The notes beneath the pieces are model-generated. The model did not search any database, was not told the origin of the DNA, and worked only from the letters and a program-made list of their open reading frames with translations. Both the position numbers and the translations under genes were made by a program. A DNA stretch of 64,000 nucleotides from Gemmobacter serpentinus. Its GTDB lineage: Bacteria > Pseudomonadota > Alphaproteobacteria > Rhodobacterales > Rhodobacteraceae. The stretch lies in assembly GCF_008973825.1 (NCBI RefSeq), contig NZ_WCHR01000016.1, positions 1-64,000 of the forward strand. Reading direction: 5' to 3'. Positions 9,346 through 17,642 of the stretch are shown here, in pieces (positions within the stretch are counted from its first letter, which is position 1; the number at the start of each line of letters is the position of its first letter).

Positions 9346-10194
9346 TCACTGGCCGTAAAGGGCGGCGCGCAACTCGTTCGCGGCCTCAGGTGTGCGCGGA
9401 CCAAAGCCCAGCAGTTTCAACCCGTCCATGCGGATGATCGCATCGGATTTCACCGCCGGGGTTTCTGCCAAGGCGGGCAGCGCCTTCACATCGTCATTGC
9501 TGACGGTGCGCGGCCCTTCGCGGTCCATCATCAGGATCGCATCCGGGGCGGCGGCCAGAACTGCCTCATCCGTCATCGGCTTGTAGCCTTGAAAGCCGGT
9601 CGCAGCATTGACGCCACCGGCCAGATGGATGATCGCCTCGGCCGAGGATCCCTCGCCCGCCGCCATCACCCGCCCGCCTTGCAGCGTCAGGATGAACAGC
9701 ACACTCTTCTTCGTGCCGATCGCATCGGCCTTGGCGCGCGCCTCCGCCAGACCGGCATCGACCCTGGCGGCAAGCTCGGCCGCAGCAGTCTGCTGGCCAA
9801 GCGCCGCGCCGATCACCTCGATCTTCTTGGCGATCCCGTCGGGCGCAAAACTGTCGGGCACTACGACATAAGGCACGCCCGAGGCTTTCAGCACATCGAC
9901 GGTTTCCGCAGGGCCCGCGCCCTCATCCGCCAGGATCAGGTCAGGCTCCAACGACAGCACGCCCTCGGGCGACAGCGCGCGGACATAGCCCACATCGGGC
10001 AGCGCGGCCAGACTTTCGGGGAAGGTAGAGGTGCTGTCGCGCGCCACCATCCGGCTGTCTTGGCCAAGGGCCGCCACGATCTCCGATACCGTGCCACCGA
10101 GGCCGACAATCCGCGAGGGATCTGCCATGGCGGGCAAAGTCAGCGCGGAAAACGCAAGGGCAGCAAAGGCAAGGCGTGTCTTGAGGCGGGTCAT
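9346..10194 (-). CDS. hmuT: Periplasmic heme-binding protein HmuT
   Basis: A 282-aa periplasmic binding protein of the cluster that binds heme, cobalamin and siderophores (two lobes joined by a helix). A signal peptide (about residues 1-24, ending near LPAMA) is followed by RIVGLGGTVSEIVAALG and GYVRALSPEGVLSLEPDLILA, family hallmarks. Its ATG overlaps the hmuS stop codon (ATGA), so the two are translationally coupled. It would receive heme from an outer-membrane receptor that is not encoded beside it. Confidence 0.92.
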   Translation of the reverse strand: MTRLKTRLAFAALAFSALTLPAMADPSRIVGLGGTVSEIVAALGQDSRMVARDSTSTFPESLAALPDVGYVRALSPEGVLSLEPDLILADEGAGPAETVDVLKASGVPYVVVPDSFAPDGIAKKIEVIGAALGQQTAAAELAARVDAGLAEARAKADAIGTKKSVLFILTLQGGRVMAAGEGSSAEAIIHLAGGVNAATGFQGYKPMTDEAVLAAAPDAILMMDREGPRTVSNDDVKALPALAETPAVKSDAIIRMDGLKLLGFGPRTPEAANELRAALYGQ

Positions 10195-11219
10195 TCCGGG
10201 GCTCCGGGCAGGGTGTTCACAAGGTCATTCCACGGCTCCGCCGGCACATCCTTGCGCCAGGCGAAGATTTGCAGGATCAGCGCGCCATCGGCGTCAAACG
10301 CCTCGACCGAGATGGCATCGCCGGTGCGGGTCGGCTTGCGCACCGCCCAGGCCTCGGTGATGTGATCGGCGCGCAAGTGCAGATTGAAGCGTGGATCCAT
10401 CACATTGATCCACGGCCCCATCGGCACCAGCTTTTCAATCCGCCCGCCATGGATCTGGATACAGCCCATATTGCCGACAAAGATCATCACCGGGATCGCC
10501 TGTTCGGCAGCCCCTTGCAGCGCCATATGCACGGCTTCGACAGACAGAGCCCGCGCCCAAGGGGCACCGACAATGCGATTGGCGCCAAGGCGGTTCATCT
10601 TCAGCCGCTGCACCATGCGCAGGAACTGGTGGGTGTCGGTCATGCGCGCCCATTCGCTGCGCAGTTCATCTGACCGGGTCACATCGGCTTTGGCGCTCGG
10701 CACGGGCGCACGCGGCGTCACCACCATCGGCACCGGATCGATGCGCAGCGCCGTCACCAGCGCGTCAAACGCCGCATGGTCGGAGCTGTCGCGCAGATGG
10801 ATCTTGTGAACCGCATCGCCATGGGCATCAAAGATCTGCAGGCTGCGCTTCTCGCCCTCTTGCACGGCAAAGCCATGCACCCAATGCGCCGGAAAGATCC
10901 GCAGATCAATCTCGGACCCGGTGACCATCGCGGCATGGATACCATCGGTGTAGGGTTCATAAACCCCCACCCGCTCATGCACGGCAGAGCGGTTACGGGT
11001 CAGCGCCATCACCTCGCCCATGCGGCCCACCATCGGGATCAGCGCATCGGGCAGCGCCCGGATCGGCGTTACACCCTCACCCACATGCGCCGAGACAAGC
11101 TCACCTTCGGAAATCCCAATGCTTTCCGCAAAATCACGGGCCCGGGTCTTGCTGTCCTGAAGCCTGCGCGCACGTATCTCGGCTGCGGAAAGCGCGCGCG
11201 GGGCGGGGCTGTCAGCCAT
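10191..11219 (-). CDS. hmuS: Cytoplasmic heme-utilisation protein HmuS (hemin-degrading factor)
   Basis: A 342-aa HmuS/HemS/ChuX-family protein of two similar halves that handles or degrades incoming heme in the cytosol. Motifs include LSAAEIRARRLQD at the N terminus, NRSAVHERVGVY, and the repeat-like second copy with GNMGCIQIHGG and MGPWINVMDPRFNLHLR. The start used (MADSPAPRA) has AAAGGAAG 6-8 bases upstream; an earlier in-frame Met would add 22 unconserved residues. It is the first gene of the seven-gene hmuSTUV-exbBD-tonB operon. Confidence 0.93.
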   Translation of the reverse strand: MADSPAPRALSAAEIRARRLQDSKTRARDFAESIGISEGELVSAHVGEGVTPIRALPDALIPMVGRMGEVMALTRNRSAVHERVGVYEPYTDGIHAAMVTGSEIDLRIFPAHWVHGFAVQEGEKRSLQIFDAHGDAVHKIHLRDSSDHAAFDALVTALRIDPVPMVVTPRAPVPSAKADVTRSDELRSEWARMTDTHQFLRMVQRLKMNRLGANRIVGAPWARALSVEAVHMALQGAAEQAIPVMIFVGNMGCIQIHGGRIEKLVPMGPWINVMDPRFNLHLRADHITEAWAVRKPTRTGDAISVEAFDADGALILQIFAWRKDVPAEPWNDLVNTLPGAPE

Positions 11220-11333
11220 GGGGCTTCCTTTCGCGACAAGGCGGCGGGCGCTGTTTTGGCTGACCTTCTTCGAGGCTGGCGACACCTGCGCAACGGAGAT
11301 TTCGGATCCGCTGCGCGTTCATATCAGCGAATC

Positions 11334-11350
11334 CCGACAATTCAAGTCAG
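11334..11350 (-). promoter_or_regulatory. Iron-responsive operator candidate upstream of hmuS
   Basis: Read on the minus strand the 17 bases are CTGACTTGAATTGTCGG. They match the element before the siderophore receptor gene (17572-17588) at 12 of 17 positions, including both outer parts (C-Y-GACTT and TCGG). The site is 115 bases before hmuS. It resembles iron-responsive sites reported in Rhodobacterales, but the regulator (IscR/Rrf2-type, Irr or Fur-type) cannot be named from sequence alone. Confidence 0.45.
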
Positions 11351-11370
11351 AATACACCCAAGCCCCCTGC

Positions 11371-11579
11371 CCCGCTACCCGCATGGGCCGCAGCGAGGCA
11401 GTATAGGGTCCGCGCCGCCGCGTGACACTGGCACGTTCTGCGCAGGGGCCACGTTCGAAAATGTGGTCCGGCCCAAGCTGAGCCCCCCTAGCCCTCTACG
11501 CGCAGGGGCCACAGATCGTCTTGCCGCGCGGGGGTGCTGGTCGCCGCACCCTGCACCGCGCTACCCGCAGGGGCCGCAT
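11371..11579 (+). repeat. Four degenerate repeats between hmuS and serC
   Basis: Four copies of a GC-rich element with core CTACSCGCAGGGGCCRCA begin near 11375, 11436, 11496 and 11561, spaced about 60-65 bases. Copies 2 and 3 share GCGCAGGGGCCA exactly, and this is complementary to bases 11788-11799 inside serC (codons for SGPCA). No gene is seen in the 11220-11734 gap apart from these repeats, the iron-box candidate and the serC leader. Confidence 0.55.
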
Positions 11580-11639
11580 ATCGCCCCGCCGCAAACGCGA
11601 GGCGAACTGGGGAAATTACGCCCCATCTCAGGAAAATAA

Positions 11640-11734
11640 CGACACTTTTCCGGCTTGCGCGACTCTGGCAACTCCCATAAACACGGCGGCGGGACACCTC
11701 TCCCCAACGAGAGGCTTATATCTGGAAGGATACC
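11640..11734 (+). promoter_or_regulatory. serC leader with hairpin just before the start codon
   Basis: A perfect 6-bp hairpin (CCTCTC, loop CCCAAC, GAGAGG at 11697-11714) precedes the ribosome-binding site GGAAGGA and the serC ATG. A conserved 'serC' RNA motif is known upstream of serC in alphaproteobacteria and is thought to be cis-regulatory. This leader is in the right place and has a hairpin, but I could not compare it with the published model. Confidence 0.45.
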
Positions 11735-12892
11735 ATGGCTGATCTGATCGCCCCGGCAACGCGCCCGGCCAATCCGCGTTTTTCCTCTGGCCCCTGCGCC
11801 AAGATCCCCGGCTTTTCGCTCGACATGCTTGCTGATGCGCCCTTGGGTCGCTCGCACCGTGCGGCCATTGGCAAGGCGAAACTGAAAGAGGCGATCGACC
11901 TCACCCGCGACATTCTGGGCGTGCCTGCGGATTACCGCATCGGCATCGTGCCCGCCTCTGATACCGGCGCCGTCGAGATGGCGCTGTGGTCCCTGCTAGG
12001 CGCGCGCCCGGTGGAAATGCTGGCGTGGGAATCCTTCGGTGAGGGCTGGGTCACCGATGTGGTGAAACAGCTGAAGCTGGATGCCAAGGTGCAGAAAGCG
12101 CCCTATGGCGAGATCGTCGATTTCACCACCGTCGATTTCAATTCCGATGTCGTCTTCACCTGGAACGGCACCACCTCGGGCTGCCGGCTGCCCAATGGCG
12201 ATGCGATCCCGGCCGATCGCGCCGGCCTGACCATCTGTGACGCAACCAGCGCCGCCTTTGCCATGGACCTGCCCTGGGACAAGCTGGATGTCACCACCTT
12301 CTCCTGGCAGAAAGTGCTGGGCGGCGAGGGTGGCCATGGCGTGCTGATCCTGAGCCCCCGCGCGGTGGAGCGGCTGGAGACCTATACCCCCACATGGCCG
12401 CTGCCGAAGATCTTCCGCCTGACCTCCAAGGGCAAGATTTCCGAAGGCATCTTCGTGGGCGAGACCATCAACACGCCTTCCATGCTTTGCGTCGAGGATT
12501 ACCTTGTCGCGCTGAAATGGTCGCAAACCATTGGCGGGCTGCAAGGCCTGATCGCGCGGTCAGAGGCCAATGCCAAGACCATTGCCGACTTCATCGCGGA
12601 CAAGGACTGGATCGCCAACCTGGCGGTGCGGCCCGAGATTGCCTCCTGCACTTCGGTCTGTCTGAAATTCACCGATCCGCGCATCACCGATGGTGCCACC
12701 TTCGCCAAGAACGTGGCCAAGCGGCTGGAGAAAGAGGGCGTGGCGTTTGATGCCGGCGCTTACCGCGATGCCCCTGCCGGTCTGCGGATCTGGTGTGGTG
12801 CCACGGTGGAGCAATCCGATGTGGCAGCCCTGATGCCCTGGATCGAATATGCCTTCAACGCCGAGATCGCGGCGCTGACTGTCGCGGCCTGA
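11735..12892 (+). CDS. serC: Phosphoserine aminotransferase
   Basis: A 385-aa fold-type-I PLP enzyme converting 3-phosphohydroxypyruvate and glutamate to phosphoserine, the second step of serine synthesis. It opens with the alphaproteobacterial signature [12 protein letters not shown]. The PLP-binding Lys is K193 ([14 protein letters not shown]), with D169 (ICDATSA) positioned for the pyridine nitrogen. GGAAGGA lies 5 bases before the ATG. It is followed after 83 bases by serA, the preceding pathway step, in one operon. Confidence 0.95.
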   Translation: MADLIAPATRPANPRFSSGPCAKIPGFSLDMLADAPLGRSHRAAIGKAKLKEAIDLTRDILGVPADYRIGIVPASDTGAVEMALWSLLGARPVEMLAWESFGEGWVTDVVKQLKLDAKVQKAPYGEIVDFTTVDFNSDVVFTWNGTTSGCRLPNGDAIPADRAGLTICDATSAAFAMDLPWDKLDVTTFSWQKVLGGEGGHGVLILSPRAVERLETYTPTWPLPKIFRLTSKGKISEGIFVGETINTPSMLCVEDYLVALKWSQTIGGLQGLIARSEANAKTIADFIADKDWIANLAVRPEIASCTSVCLKFTDPRITDGATFAKNVAKRLEKEGVAFDAGAYRDAPAGLRIWCGATVEQSDVAALMPWIEYAFNAEIAALTVAA

Positions 12893-12975
12893 ACCGCCGC
12901 GCCGTCATCGAATGACATCCGGGTGGGGGCCAGCCCTCCACCCCGTTCTCAAAACGCATCCTGAGGATACCCGAT

Positions 12976-14571
12976 ATGGCCCCCCGCGTTCTCGTCTCTG
13001 ATGAACTTTCCGAAACCGCCGTCCAGATCTTCCGCGACCGTGGCGTCGAGGTCGACTACATGCCGAAGCTCGGCAAGGACAAGGAAAAGCTGGCTGAAAT
13101 CATCAACCAGTATGACGGCCTTGCCATCCGTTCGGCCACCAAGGTGACCGAAAAGCTGCTGGAAAACGCGACCAAGCTGAAGGTCGTGGGCCGCGCCGGG
13201 ATCGGTGTCGACAATGTCGACATCCCGGCCGCGTCGAAAAAAGGCGTGATCGTGATGAACACGCCCTTTGGCAACTCGGTCACCACCGCTGAACACGCCA
13301 TTGCCATGATGTTCGCCATCGCCCGGCAACTGCCCGAGGCCTCGGCCTCCACCCATGCCGGGAAATGGGAGAAGTCGAAATTCATGGGGGTTGAACTGTT
13401 CAACAAGACCCTCGGCGTGATCGGTGCCGGCAATATCGGCGGCATCGTCTGCGACCGTGCGGTTGGTCTGCGCATGAAGGTCGTGGCCTATGACCCCTTC
13501 CTGTCGGAAGAGCGGGCAAAACAGCTTGGCGTCACCAAGGTGGAACTGGACGAACTGCTGGCGCGCGCCGATTTCATCACCCTGCATGTGCCGCTGACCG
13601 ACAAGACCCGCAATATCCTGTCGAAAGAAAACCTCGCCAAGACCAAGAAGGGTGTGCGCATCATCAACTGCGCCCGTGGCGGTCTGGTCGATGAAGCGGC
13701 GCTGAAGGATGCGCTGGACAGCGGCCATGTCGCCGGTGCCGCGCTGGATGTGTTCGAGGTGGAGCCCGCCACCGAAAACGTGCTGTTCAACCACCCCAAT
13801 GTCGTGGTGACGCCGCATCTTGGGGCCTCCACCACCGAGGCGCAGGAAAACGTTGCGCTGCAAGTGGCGGAACAGATGTCGGATTATCTGCTGACCGGCG
13901 CGGTTGAAAACGCGCTGAACATGCCGAATGTGACCGCCGAACAGGCCGCCGTCATGGGGCCCTGGATCAAACTTGCCTCGCATCTGGGGGCCTTCATCGG
14001 CCAGATGACCGATGAGCCGATCAAGGCGATCAACATCCTTTATGATGGCTCGGTCGCCGATATGAACGTGGCCGCGCTCAATCAGGCGGTGATCGCGGGC
14101 GTGCTGAAGGCGCATAACCCGGATGTGAACCTTGTTTCGGCCCCGGTCGTGGCCAAGGACAAGGGCATCCAGATCTCCACCACCCGGCAGGACAAGTCGG
14201 GTGCCTTCGATGCCTATGTGAAAGTGACCATGGTCACCGACAAGCGCGAGCGTTCGGTGGCGGGCACCTGCTTTGCCGATGGCAAGCCGCGCTTCATCCA
14301 GATCAAGGGCATCAATATCGATGCCGAGGTCGGTCAGCACATGCTGTATACCACCAATGAGGACGTGCCGGGCATCATCGGCCTGCTGGGCATGACCATG
14401 GGCAAGAACGGCGTGAACATCGCGAACTTCACCCTTGGCCGTTCCGGCGTCGGGGCCGATGCAATCGCCATTCTCTATCTGGACCAGGCGATCAACCCCA
14501 AGGTGGTCGAAACGCTGGAGGCAACCGGCATGTTCCAGCAAGTCAAGCCGCTTGAATTCGACGTGGCCTGA
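12976..14571 (+). CDS. serA: D-3-phosphoglycerate dehydrogenase
   Basis: A 531-aa long-form PGDH, the first committed enzyme of serine synthesis (3-phosphoglycerate to 3-phosphohydroxypyruvate with NAD). The Rossmann motif GAGNIG is at 150-155. Catalytic Arg, Glu and His are R234 (NCARGG), E263 and H281 (TPHLGAS). After the catalytic core come an intervening domain (about 320-455) and a C-terminal ACT domain (about 458-531, DVPGIIGLLG), where serine feedback usually acts. A hairpin terminator follows within 20 bases. Confidence 0.96.
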   Translation: MAPRVLVSDELSETAVQIFRDRGVEVDYMPKLGKDKEKLAEIINQYDGLAIRSATKVTEKLLENATKLKVVGRAGIGVDNVDIPAASKKGVIVMNTPFGNSVTTAEHAIAMMFAIARQLPEASASTHAGKWEKSKFMGVELFNKTLGVIGAGNIGGIVCDRAVGLRMKVVAYDPFLSEERAKQLGVTKVELDELLARADFITLHVPLTDKTRNILSKENLAKTKKGVRIINCARGGLVDEAALKDALDSGHVAGAALDVFEVEPATENVLFNHPNVVVTPHLGASTTEAQENVALQVAEQMSDYLLTGAVENALNMPNVTAEQAAVMGPWIKLASHLGAFIGQMTDEPIKAINILYDGSVADMNVAALNQAVIAGVLKAHNPDVNLVSAPVVAKDKGIQISTTRQDKSGAFDAYVKVTMVTDKRERSVAGTCFADGKPRFIQIKGINIDAEVGQHMLYTTNEDVPGIIGLLGMTMGKNGVNIANFTLGRSGVGADAIAILYLDQAINPKVVETLEATGMFQQVKPLEFDVA

Positions 14572-14589
14572 GCCACCGCGAGCCGACAG

Positions 14590-14617
14590 AAAAGGGCCGG
14601 GATTTCCTGGCCCTTTT
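14590..14617 (+). terminator. Intrinsic terminator after serA
   Basis: AAAAGGGCC and GGCCCTTTT form a 9-bp perfect stem with a 10-base loop, and the T-tract is part of the right arm. It starts 18 bases after the serA stop and should end the serCA transcript. Confidence 0.85.
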
Positions 14618-14703
14618 CCATTGGGCGGGCAACTTCGCACAATGCGCCCTTGCCGCCGCGCCGCCGCTGGCTAATCTGACGCGTCAGGACAAAGGGGTTG
14701 CGC

Positions 14704-15585
14704 ATGGACAATTGGGACGAGATCCGCACGGCGTTTCAGGTTGCCCGGCTTGGCACGGTTTCCGGCGCGGCCGAGGCGCTTGGCGTCCACCATGCAACGG
14801 TGATCCGCCATATCGATGCGCTGGAAAAACGGCTTGGTGCCAAGCTGTTCCAACGCCACGCCCGTGGCTATACCCCCACCGAGGCCGGGCGCGACCTGCT
14901 GGGTGTGGCCCAGGCGACCGAAGATCAGTTCGCGCAACTGGCCAGCCGCATCAAGGGTCAGGGCGAACGGGTCTCGGGCGAATTGCTGGTGACCTCGATC
15001 ACCGGGATCGCCGATCTGCTGTCGCCGGTCTTTTCCGATTTCCAGCGCGCACATCCTTCGGTCATCATCCGCTTCCTGACGGATATGCGGGTGTTCCGGC
15101 TGGATTACGGCGAGGCGCATGTCGCGATCCGCGCCGGAGCCCAGCCGCAGGAACCCGATTATGTCGTGCAACCGCTGGTGCGGCTGCGGTCGGCGCTTTA
15201 CGCGGCGCGCTGCTATATCGATGCGCATGGCCTGCCCGAAAGCGCTGATGATTTCCCGCGCCACCGCTTTATCGGCAATGACAATCTCGACAGCCGCGCG
15301 CCGTTCTATCGCTGGCTCCGCGCCCATGTGCCGGAGGAATCCATCTCCTTCCGTGCGACCGAGCCGGAGGCCACGGCGCAGGCAGTCCAATCCGGCCTTG
15401 GCCTTGGCTTCCTGCCGGTGCGGCTGGCCGCCAATGACCCCGATCTGGTCGAGGTGATGCCCAGCCAGAGCGATTGGGACGCGCCCCTGTGGATCGTGAC
15501 CCATGTCGATCTGCATCGCACGTTGAAGGTGCAGACCTTCCTTACCCATCTGCGTCAGGCTGCGGCGGGCTGGGCCGGGGTATGA
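14704..15585 (+). CDS. LysR-family transcriptional regulator
   Basis: A 293-aa LysR-type regulator. The N-terminal helix-turn-helix (about residues 5-60) reads TVSGAAEALGVHHATVIRHIDALEKRLG, and the effector-binding domain starts near residue 88. The ATG used has AAAGGGG 6 bases upstream; a TTG two codons earlier is the only other choice. The stop overlaps the start of the EamA transporter gene (ATGA), so it probably regulates or accompanies that exporter. The ligand is unknown. Confidence 0.88.
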   Translation: MDNWDEIRTAFQVARLGTVSGAAEALGVHHATVIRHIDALEKRLGAKLFQRHARGYTPTEAGRDLLGVAQATEDQFAQLASRIKGQGERVSGELLVTSITGIADLLSPVFSDFQRAHPSVIIRFLTDMRVFRLDYGEAHVAIRAGAQPQEPDYVVQPLVRLRSALYAARCYIDAHGLPESADDFPRHRFIGNDNLDSRAPFYRWLRAHVPEESISFRATEPEATAQAVQSGLGLGFLPVRLAANDPDLVEVMPSQSDWDAPLWIVTHVDLHRTLKVQTFLTHLRQAAAGWAGV

Positions 15586-16481
15586 CCCTTGCCGCGCATC
15601 ACCGCGGGCATCTGGCAATGCTCACCTTTTCGGCGCTGGTGGCAGGATCGTTCTCGCTGGGGCGGCTGGCCGCGCCGCTGATCGACCCGGTGGCGCTGAC
15701 CGTGCCGCGCTTTGCGCTGGCAGGGGCCTTGGTGGGGGCTGCCGCCTTTGCCGGGGGCAAGGTCACGCGGGCGGCCTTTCGCGCGCCCTGGCGCTATATC
15801 CTTCTGGGCGGGCTGATGGCGGCCTATTTCGTTCTGATGTTCGAAGGGCTGAAAACCGCCGCCGCCGTCTCGGCTGCCGCCGTCTTCACCCTGACGCCCC
15901 TGATGGCGGCGGGCTTTGGCTGGCTGACGCTGCGCCAGCACCTGACGCCGCGCATGGGCGGCGCGCTGCTGCTTGGCGCGCTTGGTGCGGCATGGGTGAT
16001 CTTTCGCGGCGATATCAGCGCGCTGTTGCGGTTGGAGATCGGGCGCGGCGAAGTGATCTATTTCTGGGGCTGCGCGGCACATGCGCTTTATGCCCCCTTG
16101 GTGCGCAAATGGAACCGGGGCGAGGCGCCGGTGGTCTTCACCTTCGGGATGATGGTTGCGGGCTTCCTGCTGCTGCTCGGCTATGGCGGGCGCGAAGTGC
16201 TGGAAACCGACTGGGCCGCCCTGCCCGCCATCGTCTGGATCTGCCTGATCTATGTCGCCATCGCCGCCACCGCCCTGACCTTCGTGGCGCTGCAATATGC
16301 CGCCCTGCGCCTGCCCGCGGCCAAGGTCATGGCCTATACCTATCTGGTGCCCAGCTGGGTCATCCTGTGGGAGATCGCGCTTGGCCATGAACTGCCGCCC
16401 GCCATCACGCTTCTGGGGGTGGTGCTGACCATCGCGGCCCTGCTTCTGCTGCTGAAAAACGAGCCCGCCCGGGCGGTCTGA
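15582..16481 (+). CDS. EamA/DMT-family transporter
   Basis: A 299-aa inner-membrane protein with ten predicted helices in two EamA repeats (about residues 12-140 and 155-290). The family contains exporters of amino acids and metabolites; the substrate here cannot be told. The start is set by the 4-base overlap with the LysR gene. The protein ends with a hydrophobic helix and LLLLLKNEPARAV. Confidence 0.87.
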   Translation: MTLAAHHRGHLAMLTFSALVAGSFSLGRLAAPLIDPVALTVPRFALAGALVGAAAFAGGKVTRAAFRAPWRYILLGGLMAAYFVLMFEGLKTAAAVSAAAVFTLTPLMAAGFGWLTLRQHLTPRMGGALLLGALGAAWVIFRGDISALLRLEIGRGEVIYFWGCAAHALYAPLVRKWNRGEAPVVFTFGMMVAGFLLLLGYGGREVLETDWAALPAIVWICLIYVAIAATALTFVALQYAALRLPAAKVMAYTYLVPSWVILWEIALGHELPPAITLLGVVLTIAALLLLLKNEPARAV

Positions 16482-16646
16482 CCTGCCCGCATGTGCAACT
16501 GGCGTGTCGATCTTGCCACAGGCCCGGCTCGTCCTGCGGGCCATGCCGTTGCGCGAATCCGTCATTTTCCATATAACCAATGAAAACAGTCACCTTATCG
16601 CGCAGCCAGACCGCGACGCGCATTCCGGGAAAAGGGCCGCACGCGG

Positions 16647-17540
16647 ATGGGTTTTGCGCCAGCCATGACGGCAGAGTTGAGCGGCATCCAAGCCGTCAGC
16701 CCATTGCATTTCCGACGCTGGAACGGTGTCATCGCCGATCTCTGGCACGCCAAGGGCGAAGAGGGTGGCCGCGGATTCTACATAGCGCCCTATCCCCGCA
16801 TCGTGTTGTTTGACGAAGACGCAGCATCTGCCATCACGTTCTTCGAGGGCAATGCCCCCCGCAAAGGCGTCAGCGCGCTGTTCGTGCCTGCCCATATGCC
16901 GATGCGGTCGCAGATGTCGCAGGCGCGGCGCTTCTCGCATGTCGACCTGCATCTGGAACAGACGCCGCTGCGCAAACGGCTCAGCGGCCTGACGCTGCGC
17001 CGCAGTCTGGATCAGCCGGTCTTTCTGGATCGCGGCAGCCGCATCCATGATCTGACCCGGCTTCTGGCGCATGAGATTGCCCAGCCCACCCGATCCGCGC
17101 TGATGCTGGAGGGATTGCTTCTGGCAACGCTGGCCGAGATTTTCGAAGCGATGCCCGAAGAGGATCTGCCCGGCGCGCGCCAAAGCCTTGCGCCACATCA
17201 GGTGCAGGCGGTGGCGCGGCTGGTCGATACGCGGCTGGACCATCCGCCCAGCGTGGCCGAAATGGCCGAAGCCGCCGGGTTGTCGGAAAGCTGGTTTGCC
17301 CATGCCTTCAAGCAGAGCACCGGGCAAAGTCCGCTGAAGTGGCAGATCTCGCGCCGGATCAAGGCCGCCGCAACCCTGATGCAGCGCGATGCCGATGCCT
17401 CGCTGGCCGAGATCGCCGCGGCCACCGGCTTCACCGACCAGTCGCACCTGACCCGCGCCTTCCGCGCTCTGCATGGGATGCCGCCAGCCGCCTGGCGCAA
17501 GCGCCATATGGCTGCATTTGCAGCAGAAGCCTTCAACTGA
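16647..17540 (+). CDS. AraC-family regulator next to the siderophore receptor
   Basis: A 297-aa AraC-type activator. The C-terminal 100 residues hold two helix-turn-helix motifs (MAEAAGLSESWFAHAFKQSTGQSPLKW and SLAEIAAATGFTDQSHLTRAFRALHGMPPAAWR). The N-terminal ~190 residues would bind an effector. It lies 102 bases before and in line with the TonB-dependent receptor gene, like PchR or YbtA, which sense siderophores. The ATG used has GGGAAAAGG about 11 bases upstream; a second Met six codons on (MTAEL) is possible. Confidence 0.85.
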   Translation: MGFAPAMTAELSGIQAVSPLHFRRWNGVIADLWHAKGEEGGRGFYIAPYPRIVLFDEDAASAITFFEGNAPRKGVSALFVPAHMPMRSQMSQARRFSHVDLHLEQTPLRKRLSGLTLRRSLDQPVFLDRGSRIHDLTRLLAHEIAQPTRSALMLEGLLLATLAEIFEAMPEEDLPGARQSLAPHQVQAVARLVDTRLDHPPSVAEMAEAAGLSESWFAHAFKQSTGQSPLKWQISRRIKAAATLMQRDADASLAEIAAATGFTDQSHLTRAFRALHGMPPAAWRKRHMAAFAAEAFN

Positions 17541-17571
17541 CGGCAGGATCCGACAAGCAGGATGCGCGAAC

Positions 17572-17588
17572 CCGACTTAATTACTCGG
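17572..17588 (+). promoter_or_regulatory. Iron-responsive operator candidate upstream of the siderophore receptor
   Basis: CCGACTTAATTACTCGG is an imperfect dyad (CCGA...TCGG) centred about 63 bases before the receptor start. It shares 12 of 17 positions with the element before hmuS. Its position fits an operator near the promoter. Which iron regulator binds is not decided by the sequence. Confidence 0.5.
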
Positions 17589-17642
17589 CAATTGTGCTGC
17601 CGGGTCTCTCGGGCGGCCCCGTGACGAGCGAACAGGATTGAA

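Noticed and set aside
12949-14640. A 563-codon frame opposite serA
   Set aside because: High-GC shadow frame with His/Arg/Gly/Asp bias; serA is intact and fully explains the region.
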